64,000 nt of DNA, taken from positions 20,877-84,876 of the forward strand of contig JBBPZZ010000122.1 of NCBI GenBank assembly GCA_038198445.1, given 5' to 3'. This DNA is from JACDDK01 sp038198445. GTDB taxonomy: Bacteria > Actinomycetota > Rubrobacteria > Rubrobacterales > Rubrobacteraceae. Each line of letters starts with the position of its first letter. Positions within the stretch are counted from its first letter, which is position 1. Both the position numbers and the translations under genes were made by a program. Below are positions 1 to 7,892 of this stretch, in pieces. The notes under the pieces are model-generated. The model searched no databases and was not told the DNA's origin. It saw only the letters and a list, made by a program, of their open reading frames with translations.

Positions 1-432
1 CTTCTCCAGGTGGCGCGTGGCCCTGCGGCGGATGTAGGGTTCGGCGACCTCCTGGATCTGGATCGCCGACTGTACCCGCGTTGGGACCCCGCGGCTCTCC
101 AGGGCAGCCTGCAAGGCTATCGCGTTTATGACCGTCCCGAGCATGGACATGTAGTCGGCGGTCGCGCTCTCAATCCCCAGCGCGTCAGCGACCTGCGCGC
201 CCCGGAAGATGTTGCCGCCGCCCACGACCACCGCGAGGTCCGCGCCGGCCTCGACGGCCTCCATCATCCCGTTGACTATGGAGTCGAGGCTCGGGGGATT
301 TATACCGTAGTCGGCCTCGCCGGCCAGGGCTTCCCCGGAGAGCTTGAGGACTACGCGCCTGACAGGTCCCAACTCCGAAACCGAGGCGCCGGCCCCTTCA
401 GCTTCATCTCCGAGCGGACTGATCTCTTCCAC
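1..432 (-). CDS. pyrH: UMP kinase, C-terminal part cut by window edge
   Basis: Uridylate kinase, which phosphorylates UMP to UDP for pyrimidine nucleotide synthesis. Translation of the minus strand gives the amino-acid-kinase fold start: VVLKLSGEAL near residue 27, then AVVVGGGNIFRG and TADYMSMLGTVINA, all typical of bacterial PyrH. I place the start at the GTG six bases after the tsf stop, giving a short acidic N-terminal extension (VEEISPLGDE). A downstream TTG in ELGPVRR is also possible. 144 codons are visible and the C-terminal part lies outside the window. It follows rpsB and tsf in the classical rpsB-tsf-pyrH order. Confidence 0.93.
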   Translation of the reverse strand, partial: MEEISPLGDEAEGAGASVSELGPVRRVVLKLSGEALAGEADYGINPPSLDSIVNGMMEAVEAGADLAVVVGGGNIFRGAQVADALGIESATADYMSMLGTVINAIALQAALESRGVPTRVQSAIQIQEVAEPYIRRRATRHLEK

Positions 433-438
433 GGCGCG

Positions 439-1026
439 TTAGAGCTCGTATCGGACGAACCGCCGGATTACCACGTTCTCGCCGACCTTCTGGATCGTGT
501 CCTGCAAAAGGTCACCGACTGTCTTATCCATCTCCTTCACGAACGGCTGCGAGAGGAGAGCCTGCTCGGAGACCCACTTCTTTATGCGTCCCTCTACGAT
601 CTGGCGGGTGACGTTCTCCGGCTTGCCCATCTCGGAGGCCTGCTTCTCGGCCACGGAACGCTCCTCCGCAACGGCATCTTCCGGGATGTCCTCGGGGGCG
701 ACGCAGAGCGGGTTCATCGAGGCCACGTGCAGGGCCACGTTGCGGGCGAACTCCTTGAAGTCCGGGGTTCGGGCGACGAAGTCCGTCTCGCAGTCGACTT
801 CGACCATAACCCCGACCCGCCCGTTAAAGTGGATGTAGGACTCGATCAGGCCCTCGTTCGTCGCGCGGGAACTCTTTTTCTGGGCCTGGGCCTGTCCCCG
901 CTCGCGCAGAACCTTCCGGGCGCCCTCCATGTCTTCGCCCGACTCCTGCAAAGCCCGCTTAACGGCCATCATCCCAGCCCCGGTCTCCTCGCGGAGCTGT
1001 TTGATCTTCTCTATCATGCCTGCCAA
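439..1026 (-). CDS. tsf: translation elongation factor Ts
   Basis: EF-Ts, the nucleotide exchange factor that regenerates EF-Tu-GTP in the cytoplasm. The N-terminal UBA-like segment reads IKQLREETGAGMMAVKRAL and the core motif CETDFVAR is present near residues 79-86. At 195 aa it is the short form, with one core subdomain as in Thermus, rather than the 270-300 aa form of most actinobacteria. The start is a TTG nine bases after a GAGGAG ribosome-binding site that overlaps the end of rpsB; an ATG three codons downstream is the alternative. Cotranscribed with rpsB (3-nt gap) and pyrH. Confidence 0.97.
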   Translation of the reverse strand: MAGMIEKIKQLREETGAGMMAVKRALQESGEDMEGARKVLRERGQAQAQKKSSRATNEGLIESYIHFNGRVGVMVEVDCETDFVARTPDFKEFARNVALHVASMNPLCVAPEDIPEDAVAEERSVAEKQASEMGKPENVTRQIVEGRIKKWVSEQALLSQPFVKEMDKTVGDLLQDTIQKVGENVVIRRFVRYEL

Positions 1027-1029
1027 TGT

Positions 1030-2061
1030 TTACTTCTCCTCGACTTCGTCACTGTCCGCGGCTTCTTCGGAGGACGCTTCCACGTCGGGCGCCTCCGTCT
1101 CGGCGGACGCGGCTTCTTCGTCTCCCGAAGCTGCTACCTCAGCCTCCGGTTCGCTAACAGGCTCGACTTCGGGCTGCTCCACCGAAGGTTCCGGCTCGGG
1201 AGCCTCGGTCTCTACGGGCTGTGGTTCTTCGATTGGCTCTGGGTCCCCGGAGCTTGCACCGTTCAAGCTATTGCTAGAGCTGGTCGAGGCTTCTTCGATC
1301 ACTTCTTCGGAGATCTGCGCCTCCTCGATGACTGGCGGAACCGGGCGGTCTTCCACCAGAACCTCATCCTCGCCAGTGCCGGCCAAAACGGCGTCCGCGA
1401 CTAGCTCAGAGATCAAATTGACCGAGCGTATGGCGTCGTCGTTTCCAGGGATGACGTAATCTATGACCTCGGGGTCGCAGTTCGTGTCCGTTAACGCGAC
1501 GACCGGTATCTTCAAGCGATTGGCTTCTTTTACGAGAAGCTCTTCGCGTTTGGGATCTATGACGAAGATTGCGCCCGGCAGCCGTTCCATCTCGGTGATG
1601 CCGGCGAAGTTGCGGCGCAGCTTCTGGTACTCGCGGTACAGGGCGAACCACTCGCGTCCGGTCCGGTCTTCCTCGGGCGTCTGCTCTACGGCGGTGACCA
1701 AGCCCTTGAAGTACTGGATGCGCGGTTGGATCGTCTGGAAGTTCGTGAGCATCCCGCCGATGTAGCGCTCGGCCACGTATGGCTGGCCGCAACGCATCGC
1801 CTGCTCGGCGACGGTTAGTTGGGCCTGCTTCTTGGTGCCGACGAAGAGTACCTCGCGTCCGGCCTCGGCAACGCCCTGAATAACGGACAGAGCCTTGTCC
1901 AGAAGCGTGAGCGTCTGGTCCAGGTCGATGATGTGGACTCCGGCGCGTTGGGCGAAGATGTAGCGCTTCATCTTCGGGTTCCAGCGCTTGGCCTGATGCC
2001 CGAAGTGGACACCGGCCTCCAGCAGATCTCGGACGCCTATTCTTTCCGCTGTGCTTGCCAA
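1030..2061 (-). CDS. rpsB: 30S ribosomal protein S2 with long acidic C-terminal tail
   Basis: Ribosomal protein S2. Residues 1-228 are a complete S2 (LLEAGVHFGHQ, IIDLDQT, VLFVGTKKQA, FAGITEMERLPGAIFVID). Residues 231-343 form an extension of about 113 residues rich in Glu, Pro, Ser and Ala and almost free of hydrophobic stretches, so it is probably disordered and strongly negative. S2 is usually 230-260 aa. The start is TTG preceded by AAGGAGA at 9-base spacing. First gene of rpsB-tsf-pyrH; the 190-nt leader upstream holds no convincing promoter that I can name. Confidence 0.97.
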   Translation of the reverse strand: MASTAERIGVRDLLEAGVHFGHQAKRWNPKMKRYIFAQRAGVHIIDLDQTLTLLDKALSVIQGVAEAGREVLFVGTKKQAQLTVAEQAMRCGQPYVAERYIGGMLTNFQTIQPRIQYFKGLVTAVEQTPEEDRTGREWFALYREYQKLRRNFAGITEMERLPGAIFVIDPKREELLVKEANRLKIPVVALTDTNCDPEVIDYVIPGNDDAIRSVNLISELVADAVLAGTGEDEVLVEDRPVPPVIEEAQISEEVIEEASTSSSNSLNGASSGDPEPIEEPQPVETEAPEPEPSVEQPEVEPVSEPEAEVAASGDEEAASAETEAPDVEASSEEAADSDEVEEK

Positions 2062-2251
2062 AACTACTTCTCTCCTTTTTCAGGTGGTTGGTGACCTCCG
2101 CCCGCGCATCGCAATCCGATATGCCTTCCACGGATCACCACCTGGGTATTCGACCCTTTCGCGAGCGTGCGTGATTAAAACCTCGGAGATGTTAGCACAC
2201 GACGGGTAAGGCTTCTAGCCTCCCAAGAGCCGCATGCCACGCTGCGTACCC

Positions 2252-3085
2252 CTACAGAAAAGAAGAGAAAGCGCGGCTATCCGGGAGGACGCTCCGTAAC
2301 TTCTCCAGGGCGCGTCGCAGGATCTGAGAGATGCGGCTCTCTGTCAGATTCATGGCCTGACCGATCTCCTTTAGCGTAAGCCCCTCGTAAAAGTAAAAAG
2401 TCGCCACCACCCGCTCCTGCTCCTTGAGACTCCTGAGCGCGCTCACGAGGTCTTCTCTTACTAGCGCCTGCTCGGCTTTCTGATCGGGTTCAGCGGATGC
2501 GGGATCCGAGACGCGTTCCTGGAAATCTATGCCGGCGCCATCTTCCGAGAATAACCTTGCATCGAGAGAACTTACGCTGGAGCGCGAGTATTCGCCAACG
2601 AGCGCACCGTATTCCTTGACGCTGATGTTCAGCGATCCCGCGACTTCCTCATCCGTTGGCGCGCGGCGCAGTTTCTGTGCAAGGCTCTGCTTCGCCTGCT
2701 CTATCTCGCGCATACGGGATCTGACGCGGCGAGGCATCCAGTCTTGCCGCCGCAGTTCATCCAGTATGGACCACCGGATCTTGGAGATCGCATAGGTCTG
2801 GAACTTCGTTCCTTTGTCCGGGTTGTAGGTCTCGATAGCGCTGATGAGCCCGAGTATCCCCCAAGAGATCAAATCCTCTTGCTCCACGGGGCCCGTCATG
2901 CGAGCGCTTACCTGACCGGCGATGTACTTGACGAGCGGCGCGTAGTTAAGCAGTAGCCGGTCCCGGAGTTGCTTCGTCTCACGTTCGAGCCGGGTGCGCG
3001 CCTCCGGGGCTTTCTCCAGTTCGCCTAACCGGTACCGCGCGCCAATGTAGTCGGACCAGAGCCGCGCCAGCGTTCTATTCGTCAC
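2252..3085 (-). CDS. whiG: FliA/WhiG-type RNA polymerase sigma factor
   Basis: Alternative sigma-70 family factor, 277 aa. Region 2 is seen at about residues 45-110 (LLLNYAPLVKYIAGQV, EQEDLISWGILGLISAIETY, TYAISKIRWSILDELR), the WhiG/FliA-like PRRVRSRMREIEQA segment follows, and region 4 with its helix-turn-helix is near 215-265 (LKEQERVVATFYFYEGLTLKEIG, SRISQILRRAL). The ATG overlaps the dprA stop by 4 nt, so it is translationally coupled to the comM-dprA operon. A whiG gene near dprA and rpsB is a known actinobacterial arrangement, which supports the name. Its targets in this organism are unknown. Confidence 0.85.
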   Translation of the reverse strand: MTNRTLARLWSDYIGARYRLGELEKAPEARTRLERETKQLRDRLLLNYAPLVKYIAGQVSARMTGPVEQEDLISWGILGLISAIETYNPDKGTKFQTYAISKIRWSILDELRRQDWMPRRVRSRMREIEQAKQSLAQKLRRAPTDEEVAGSLNISVKEYGALVGEYSRSSVSSLDARLFSEDGAGIDFQERVSDPASAEPDQKAEQALVREDLVSALRSLKEQERVVATFYFYEGLTLKEIGQAMNLTESRISQILRRALEKLRSVLPDSRAFSSFL

Positions 3086-4197
3086 GAAACCGTCATCCTC
3101 GTGAAAGCTCCGCTAGGGCTTCGGGCTACGTAGCCTTTCAACTCCAGCATTGTCAGCGCGGAGAGCAAGACGCCCATCGAGATACCGCTGCGCGCGGAGA
3201 TGACATCTACTTCAGTCGGCTCAAACCCGACGCCAAGTAACGCGGCGGCCTCGTTCTCCGGCAACTCCGCCGGGACCGGCTCATCCACTCCGCGAGGTCC
3301 GTCCTCAACTTCTGGGAGCGTCCCGACGCCCTTCGGGGCAACGGAGTCCACAAACTCCTGGATATCCCATATAACTCCCGCCCCCTCACTCAACAGTTTG
3401 TTCGATCCTTTACATTCGGTGGCTCCTATTGGTCCCGGCACGGCCCACACGTCGCGCCCGGACTCCAGGGCGTGGCGAGCCGTGATCAATGCTCCACTTT
3501 TCTCCGCGGCTTCGACTACCACGATCACGTCGCACAAACCGGAGATGATCCTGTTCCGCGCGGGAAAGCGCCACGCGAGCGGCGCTTCGCCCAGATAGTA
3601 TTCGGAAACCAACGCGCCGCCGCGCTTCACCGCGTCGAACAACTCCCGGTTCCTCTTCGGATATACGACGTCTATGCCGCAGCCAAGCACCCCTATGGTG
3701 GCTCCGCGAGCCTCCAGCGCGCCGCGATGCGCCGCGGCGTCTATGCCGAGAGCGAGGCCGCTCACCACGCAGGCGCCACGCTCTCCAAGCGCCCGGCCCA
3801 ACCTCCGGGCCGTCACATCTCCCGAAACAGACGATTTTCTGGAACCAACGATTGCGACCGAGAGCCCGTCGGTCAAGACACCGTCCACGAAAAGCGCGGG
3901 AGGAGGATCTGGCGCCTCGCGCAGACGCTCGGGGAACTCTTCGTCGGCCAGGGTCAGCACGTCTATACCTCTGGCGGAGAGTTTTTCTGTAACGGCTTGC
4001 GGGTCGAAGGTGCGTTTCAGATCGTCGAAGGCGCGTTCGGCGCGTTCGGTCATTTTCACTTTACGTGCCAGTTCGCCGGCGGACATCTTTAAAATCGTCT
4101 CGGGCGGAAGGTCGCCGAGGCGGGAGATCACACTGCTCCCCGTCCGCGATTGGAGCAGCGATAGGAAGAGATACGCTGCTCTCTCCCTATCTGTCAA
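3082..4197 (-). CDS. dprA: DNA-processing protein DprA
   Basis: DprA protects incoming single-stranded DNA and loads RecA during natural transformation. The Rossmann-like core is clear: VAIVGSRKSSVSGD around residue 114, VVSGLALGIDAAAHRGAL, GCGIDVVYPKRN and FPARNRIISGL. An N-terminal helical region with a helix-hairpin-helix character precedes it, and a C-terminal winged-helix-like DprA segment (NEAAALLGVGFEPTEVDVIS) ends it, for 371 aa in all. The start is TTG with AGGAGG about 10 bases upstream inside the end of comM, so the two genes overlap by 11 nt. It sits between comM and the sigma gene in one operon. Confidence 0.96.
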   Translation of the reverse strand: MTDRERAAYLFLSLLQSRTGSSVISRLGDLPPETILKMSAGELARKVKMTERAERAFDDLKRTFDPQAVTEKLSARGIDVLTLADEEFPERLREAPDPPPALFVDGVLTDGLSVAIVGSRKSSVSGDVTARRLGRALGERGACVVSGLALGIDAAAHRGALEARGATIGVLGCGIDVVYPKRNRELFDAVKRGGALVSEYYLGEAPLAWRFPARNRIISGLCDVIVVVEAAEKSGALITARHALESGRDVWAVPGPIGATECKGSNKLLSEGAGVIWDIQEFVDSVAPKGVGTLPEVEDGPRGVDEPVPAELPENEAAALLGVGFEPTEVDVISARSGISMGVLLSALTMLELKGYVARSPSGAFTRMTVS

Positions 4198-5698
4198 CGA
4201 ACCCAGACCTCCTGTAGTTGAGTGCCTCCGCGAGATGTTCGACGCCTATGTCTTCCGCGCCTGATAGGTCAGCGACGGTGCGCGCCACTTTCAAGACACG
4301 GTCGTGTCCTCTACCGGAGAGTCCCATCCGATCTATGGCCCGCGACATGAGTGATTCCGCATCGCCGCCAAGCGCGCATATTTCGCGCAACCGACGTCCC
4401 GCGAGCGCCGAGTTGGGGACATCCTGACGGCTGGTTTGAGTCTCTCTTGCGCCTGCTACCCGCTCCCGAATTACCTCCGAGGGCTCCGCCCGCTCGTTGG
4501 CGCGAAGTTCCTCGCGGGTGAGCCTCGGCACGTCGACGAACAGGTCGATCCGGTCGAGCAGCGGCCCGGAGATGCGGCTCTGATAGCGTTCGATCTGTCC
4601 CGCCGAACACCGGCACGCCCGCCGCTTGTCGCCCGCGTATCCGCAGGGACAGGGGTTCATCGAACATACGAGCGTAACCCTCGCCGGGTAACTCAACGTT
4701 GCCGCGACCCTTGAGATGGTTACGTGCCCGTCCTCCAGCGGCTGACGCAGGACTTCGAGCGTGTTCCTGCCGAACTCCGGGAACTCGTCGAGAAACAGAA
4801 TCCCATGATGCGCGAGTGACACCTCTCCAGGCCTCGGGTTGCTGCCGCCACCGGCGAGCCCGGAGGTAGAGATCGTATGGTGCGGAGCGCGGAAAGGCCG
4901 CGTCTGAATGAGGGAACCCTCGCTCTCGCCGGCGGCGCTATGGACCTTCGTGACCTCGATGCTCTCTTCCACCGTAAGCGGCGGCAGGATGCCCGGAAGC
5001 CTCCGGGCGAGCATGGTCTTGCCGGAGCCCGGCGGACCACTCATTAAAATATTGTGTCCACCGGCCGCCGCGACTTCGAGAGCGCGCTTGGCGTAACGCT
5101 GCCCAGCAACGTCCGCGAAGTCGTTGTCGGCTACCTGGGTTTCCTGATGGCCGTTAGTCGCGGCCTTCGTCCGCGGGACTTCCGTCAGGCCTCCGAGGAA
5201 ATCCACGGCTTCGCGCAGCGTCCGCACTCCGTAAACACCTACACCGCCGATGGAAGCCGCCTCCGGGGCGTTGCTCTCCGGAAGGATCAGACGCGGCAAC
5301 CCTGCGCGTCGCGCTCCCTCCGCCATCGAGAGCGCGCCTCGCACGCCGCGCAACCCTCCGTCGAGCGACAGCTCGCCTACTACGCCGACCCCTTCCAAAA
5401 TTTCCAGCGGGACAGTCCCGGACGCGGCGAGCACGGCGAGCGCTATCGGCAGGTCGAAAGCCGGGCCTTCCTTGCGGAGGTTCGCCGGGGCGAGGTTGAC
5501 TATGACTTTCTTCGTCGGGAACTTATAGCCGCTGTTCGAGATCGCCACCCGCACCCGCTCGCGCGCCTCCTGGACAGCAGTGTCCGGCAGACCAACGATG
5601 GAGAAGCCCGGAAGCCCGGCGCTCACGTCCACCTCGACCTCTACGGGCAGCGCATCTATACCTAATAGGGTCAGGCTCCGCGCCCGGCACACCGACAT
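4187..5698 (-). CDS. comM: YifB/ComM family AAA+ ATPase (Mg-chelatase-like)
   Basis: ComM-family AAA+ helicase, which drives branch migration during integration of transforming DNA. Visible: N-terminal Lon-protease-like S5 domain (GLPGFSIVGLPDTAVQEARERV, FPTKKVIVNLAPA), Walker A GPPGSGKTMLARRL near residue 220, Walker B LFLDEFPEF, and a C-terminal Mg-chelatase-like domain with a Cys cluster (CPCGYAGDKRRACRCS) usual for this family. Length 503 aa is standard. First gene of comM-dprA-sigma; an AT-rich upstream region of about 145 nt probably holds the promoter. Confidence 0.95.
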   Translation of the reverse strand: MSVCRARSLTLLGIDALPVEVEVDVSAGLPGFSIVGLPDTAVQEARERVRVAISNSGYKFPTKKVIVNLAPANLRKEGPAFDLPIALAVLAASGTVPLEILEGVGVVGELSLDGGLRGVRGALSMAEGARRAGLPRLILPESNAPEAASIGGVGVYGVRTLREAVDFLGGLTEVPRTKAATNGHQETQVADNDFADVAGQRYAKRALEVAAAGGHNILMSGPPGSGKTMLARRLPGILPPLTVEESIEVTKVHSAAGESEGSLIQTRPFRAPHHTISTSGLAGGGSNPRPGEVSLAHHGILFLDEFPEFGRNTLEVLRQPLEDGHVTISRVAATLSYPARVTLVCSMNPCPCGYAGDKRRACRCSAGQIERYQSRISGPLLDRIDLFVDVPRLTREELRANERAEPSEVIRERVAGARETQTSRQDVPNSALAGRRLREICALGGDAESLMSRAIDRMGLSGRGHDRVLKVARTVADLSGAEDIGVEHLAEALNYRRSGFVDR

Positions 5699-5775
5699 TA
5701 CCCGAAGAATCCTTTCTTATAAAGACTCGCCCGCCTACGTCCTGAATACGCCGACATGTGCAGCGTAGATCACAA

Positions 5776-5803
5776 ATTATATAGCAACATGCTTCGACGC
5801 AAA
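5776..5803 (-). promoter_or_regulatory. candidate promoter of comM-dprA-sigma operon
   Basis: The gap between yraN and comM is clearly AT-richer than its surroundings. On the minus strand it holds a perfect TATAAT at 5781-5776, about 78 nt before the comM ATG. The -35 side is weak (TTTGCG at 16-bp spacing). Inferred as the start of the competence operon transcript; not proven. Confidence 0.4.
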
Positions 5804-5843
5804 GAACATTCTAATTCACGGATATTTCAGATGGGGCAATCAG

Positions 5844-6194
5844 TCAAAAGGCATCCTCCACATGGTTGATCTCTGGAGAACCCTCGCCGGAGAGAATCCC
5901 AACCACGTCGAAGCGTAGTTCTTCGAATTCGGGCTCGTGCTCGGCGAGGTACTGCTCGGCCATCGAGCGGACCGTAGCCTGTTTCCGAGCATTGACGGCC
6001 TCCAGCGGGTCGCCGAAGCCGAGGCCCCGGCGCAGCTTCACTTCCACGAAGACGAGCGTTTGATCTCTGCGTACTATGAGGTCGATCTCACCGTGGCGCG
6101 TGCGGTAGTTCTTCTCTATGAGAGAGTAACCCCGGCCTTCAAGGTACCGCTGCGCGATCCGCTCTCCCCGGTCGCCGATCCGCCGCTTGTTCAG
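5844..6194 (-). CDS. yraN: UPF0102 / YraN family nuclease-fold protein (non-canonical start)
   Basis: YraN/UPF0102 family, a small PD-(D/E)XK nuclease-like protein of unknown exact function, often beside rnhB as here. The frame reads from LNKRRIGDRGERIAQRYL through GYSLIEKNYRTRHGEIDLI to FVEVKLRR, giving the family's G-E-I-D and V-E-V-K signature. The whole conserved N-terminal half has no ATG, GTG or TTG in frame. The best start is a CTG at 6194, with GGGAG seven bases upstream, overlapping the rnhB stop by 4 nt (116 aa, normal for the family). A call from the first ATG at 6047 would lose half the protein. Family call is firm; the start is inferred. Confidence 0.85.
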   Translation of the reverse strand: MNKRRIGDRGERIAQRYLEGRGYSLIEKNYRTRHGEIDLIVRRDQTLVFVEVKLRRGLGFGDPLEAVNARKQATVRSMAEQYLAEHEPEFEELRFDVVGILSGEGSPEINHVEDAF

Positions 6195-6817
6195 CTCCCG
6201 ACTCCCGCGTAGCTCAACCGATGTACGCGGCAGGCTCCAGCTTCCGCAAGTCCCCGCAGATGCTCGGGCGTACCGTAGCCGCGGTTCCGCTCGAACCCAT
6301 ATCCCGCGTGCTCCTCGGACAGCGCGCGCATCGCGCCGTCACGCAACACCTTCGCCACCACACTCGCCGCCGCGACAGCCGCGCTTGTCCCGTCGGCCTT
6401 TGGCAGACATTCTACCTTTGGGCCAAGCCGGAGGTTACCATCAGCCAGGCTACATCCGGCATGCGGCTCGAGAAGGGTAAGGGCTCGCGTCAAAGCCTCC
6501 CGGTTGGCGGCCCCGACTCCGCGCGCGTCGATCCACCACGCCGGGATCAACACGAGCGAGACGGCCATCGCGCACCGCAGCACCTCACTCACCATCCTCT
6601 CCCGCACCGGAAGGCTGAGAGTCTTGGAGTCATTGATCCCCGAGATCACCTCGTCGCCCAGGATCACCGCCGATGCGACCAGAGGCCCGGCGAGCGCCCC
6701 CCTTCCGGCTTCATCCGCCCCGGCCAGCGGAGCCCCGCGCTCGATGGTCCATGCCGCATCGAAAGCGTAGAGGGAGCCGCTCTTGGTAGAGTGACTCCCT
6801 CCGTTTACGCCCGCCAC
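6191..6817 (-). CDS. rnhB: ribonuclease HII
   Basis: RNase HII cleaves RNA in RNA-DNA hybrids and removes ribonucleotides misincorporated in DNA. The signature GADEAGRGALAGPLVASAV starts near residue 33 with the catalytic D-E pair, followed by INDSKTLSLPVRE and an AAASVVAKVLRD motif. Length 208 aa fits the family. GTG start, 16 nt after the rplS stop, no strong ribosome-binding site. Part of the smc-to-yraN operon. Confidence 0.95.
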   Translation of the reverse strand: MAGVNGGSHSTKSGSLYAFDAAWTIERGAPLAGADEAGRGALAGPLVASAVILGDEVISGINDSKTLSLPVRERMVSEVLRCAMAVSLVLIPAWWIDARGVGAANREALTRALTLLEPHAGCSLADGNLRLGPKVECLPKADGTSAAVAAASVVAKVLRDGAMRALSEEHAGYGFERNRGYGTPEHLRGLAEAGACRVHRLSYAGVGS

Positions 6818-6833
6818 GGACTCTAGAGAAGCG

Positions 6834-7160
6834 TTACTTCGCCTTCTTCACGCGGGCCTTGCGGCCGATCTTGTCGCGGATGTAGTACAGCTTCGCGCGC
6901 CGCACGGCGCCGCGGGATGACACTTCAATCCTGGCGATCTTTGGCGAGTGAAGCGGGAAGATACGCTCCACGGAAACGCCGAAAGAGTTCTTTCGGACCA
7001 CGAACGTCTCGCCGATACCGCTGCCCTTCCGAGCGATACACAGCCCCTCGAAGATCTGTGTACGTTCCCGGTTGCCCTCTATTACGCGGTAATGCACCCG
7101 AACCGTATCGCCAGGACGGAACACCACGTCTTTCTGCTGCAAGTTCTCACTCGTTATCAT
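6834..7160 (-). CDS. rplS: 50S ribosomal protein L19
   Basis: Ribosomal protein L19 at the 30S-50S interface, 108 aa. It reads FRPGDTVRVHYRVIEGNRERTQIFEGLCI, then GIGETFVVRKNSFGV and VERIFPLHSP, matching L19 throughout. The frame stays open 50 codons further upstream, but homology starts at the ATG at 7160 (MITSENLQQ), which overlaps the end of trmD by 14 nt and has AGAGGAG just upstream. Order rpsP-khpA-rimM-trmD-rplS is the usual one. Confidence 0.97.
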   Translation of the reverse strand: MITSENLQQKDVVFRPGDTVRVHYRVIEGNRERTQIFEGLCIARKGSGIGETFVVRKNSFGVSVERIFPLHSPKIARIEVSSRGAVRRAKLYYIRDKIGRKARVKKAK

Positions 7161-7887
7161 ATTCGTCTCCTCTCTCGGGAATAACTGAAGAGCCGGTTCC
7201 AGACCTCTCGTCCGTCCTCGCTCGCGCTCTATTTCGCGCCTCACGCTCGCGCCAGGCGCGGATCTCCGCATGATTGCCGGATAATAGCACGCCTGGGACT
7301 TCCTCTCCATCCCAAACGGCCGGACGGGTGTACTGGGGCGGCCCGATAACCCCCTCTTCCGAGAACGACTCCCCGATTAGGCTCTCCGCGTTCCCCAACA
7401 CGCCTTCGAGACGCCGGATCACCGCGTCCGATAACGCCGCCGCGGCGATCTCCCCTCCCGACATCACAAAATCGCCCAGCGAAACGGCCTCCGTAGCAAG
7501 CTCCATCCGCACCCGTTCATCCATTCCGCCGTACCTGCCGCAGATAATTGTCAGGTCTCCGCCGCCCGCAGCTACCTCCTCGACGTAGCCCTGCGTGATC
7601 GTCCGGCCCCACGCTTCGGTCAACACGACGCGCCGCGTGTCCCGGACCTCCCTCGCCGGCATTCCGTAGACTTCCTCCAACGCCTGGGCGACAACGTCCA
7701 CCCGCGCGATCATGCCCGCTCCGCCACCGAATGGCATGTCGTCGATCCGGCCACCCGGAGCATAGTTACGCAAGTCGAAGCTCCGATATTCCACCACGCC
7801 CCGCTCTATCGCCCGTCCCACTACTCCTGCACGCAGGGCGGCATCGACTACCTCAGGGAAAATGCAGAATACGTCGATACTCTTCAT
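7147..7887 (-). CDS. trmD: tRNA (guanine-N1)-methyltransferase TrmD
   Basis: TrmD makes m1G37 in tRNAs with a G36, preventing frameshifts, using S-adenosylmethionine bound in a trefoil knot. Visible motifs: SIDVFCIFPE at the N-terminus, MPFGGGAGM near residue 50, CGRYGGMDERV near 120 and LGDFVMSGGE. The Arg/Glu-rich C-terminal tail (residues 215-246) overlaps the start of rplS. 246 aa, normal. Confidence 0.97.
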   Translation of the reverse strand: MKSIDVFCIFPEVVDAALRAGVVGRAIERGVVEYRSFDLRNYAPGGRIDDMPFGGGAGMIARVDVVAQALEEVYGMPAREVRDTRRVVLTEAWGRTITQGYVEEVAAGGGDLTIICGRYGGMDERVRMELATEAVSLGDFVMSGGEIAAAALSDAVIRRLEGVLGNAESLIGESFSEEGVIGPPQYTRPAVWDGEEVPGVLLSGNHAEIRAWREREARNRARARTDERSGTGSSVIPERGDEYDNE

Positions 7888-7892
7888 AAAAG

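Noticed and set aside
10..1404. A 464-codon plus-strand frame opposite pyrH, tsf and rpsB.
   Set aside because: Three certain genes lie on the other strand; the frame has no ribosome-binding site or known motif.
2201..2225. A small hairpin (AGGCT-TCT-AGCCT) after the WhiG-like sigma gene as a terminator.
   Set aside because: The stem is only 5 bp and no U-tract follows on either strand.
7161..7310. A 50-residue N-terminal extension of L19.
   Set aside because: It lies inside trmD in another phase and has no resemblance to L19; homology begins at the ATG at 7160.
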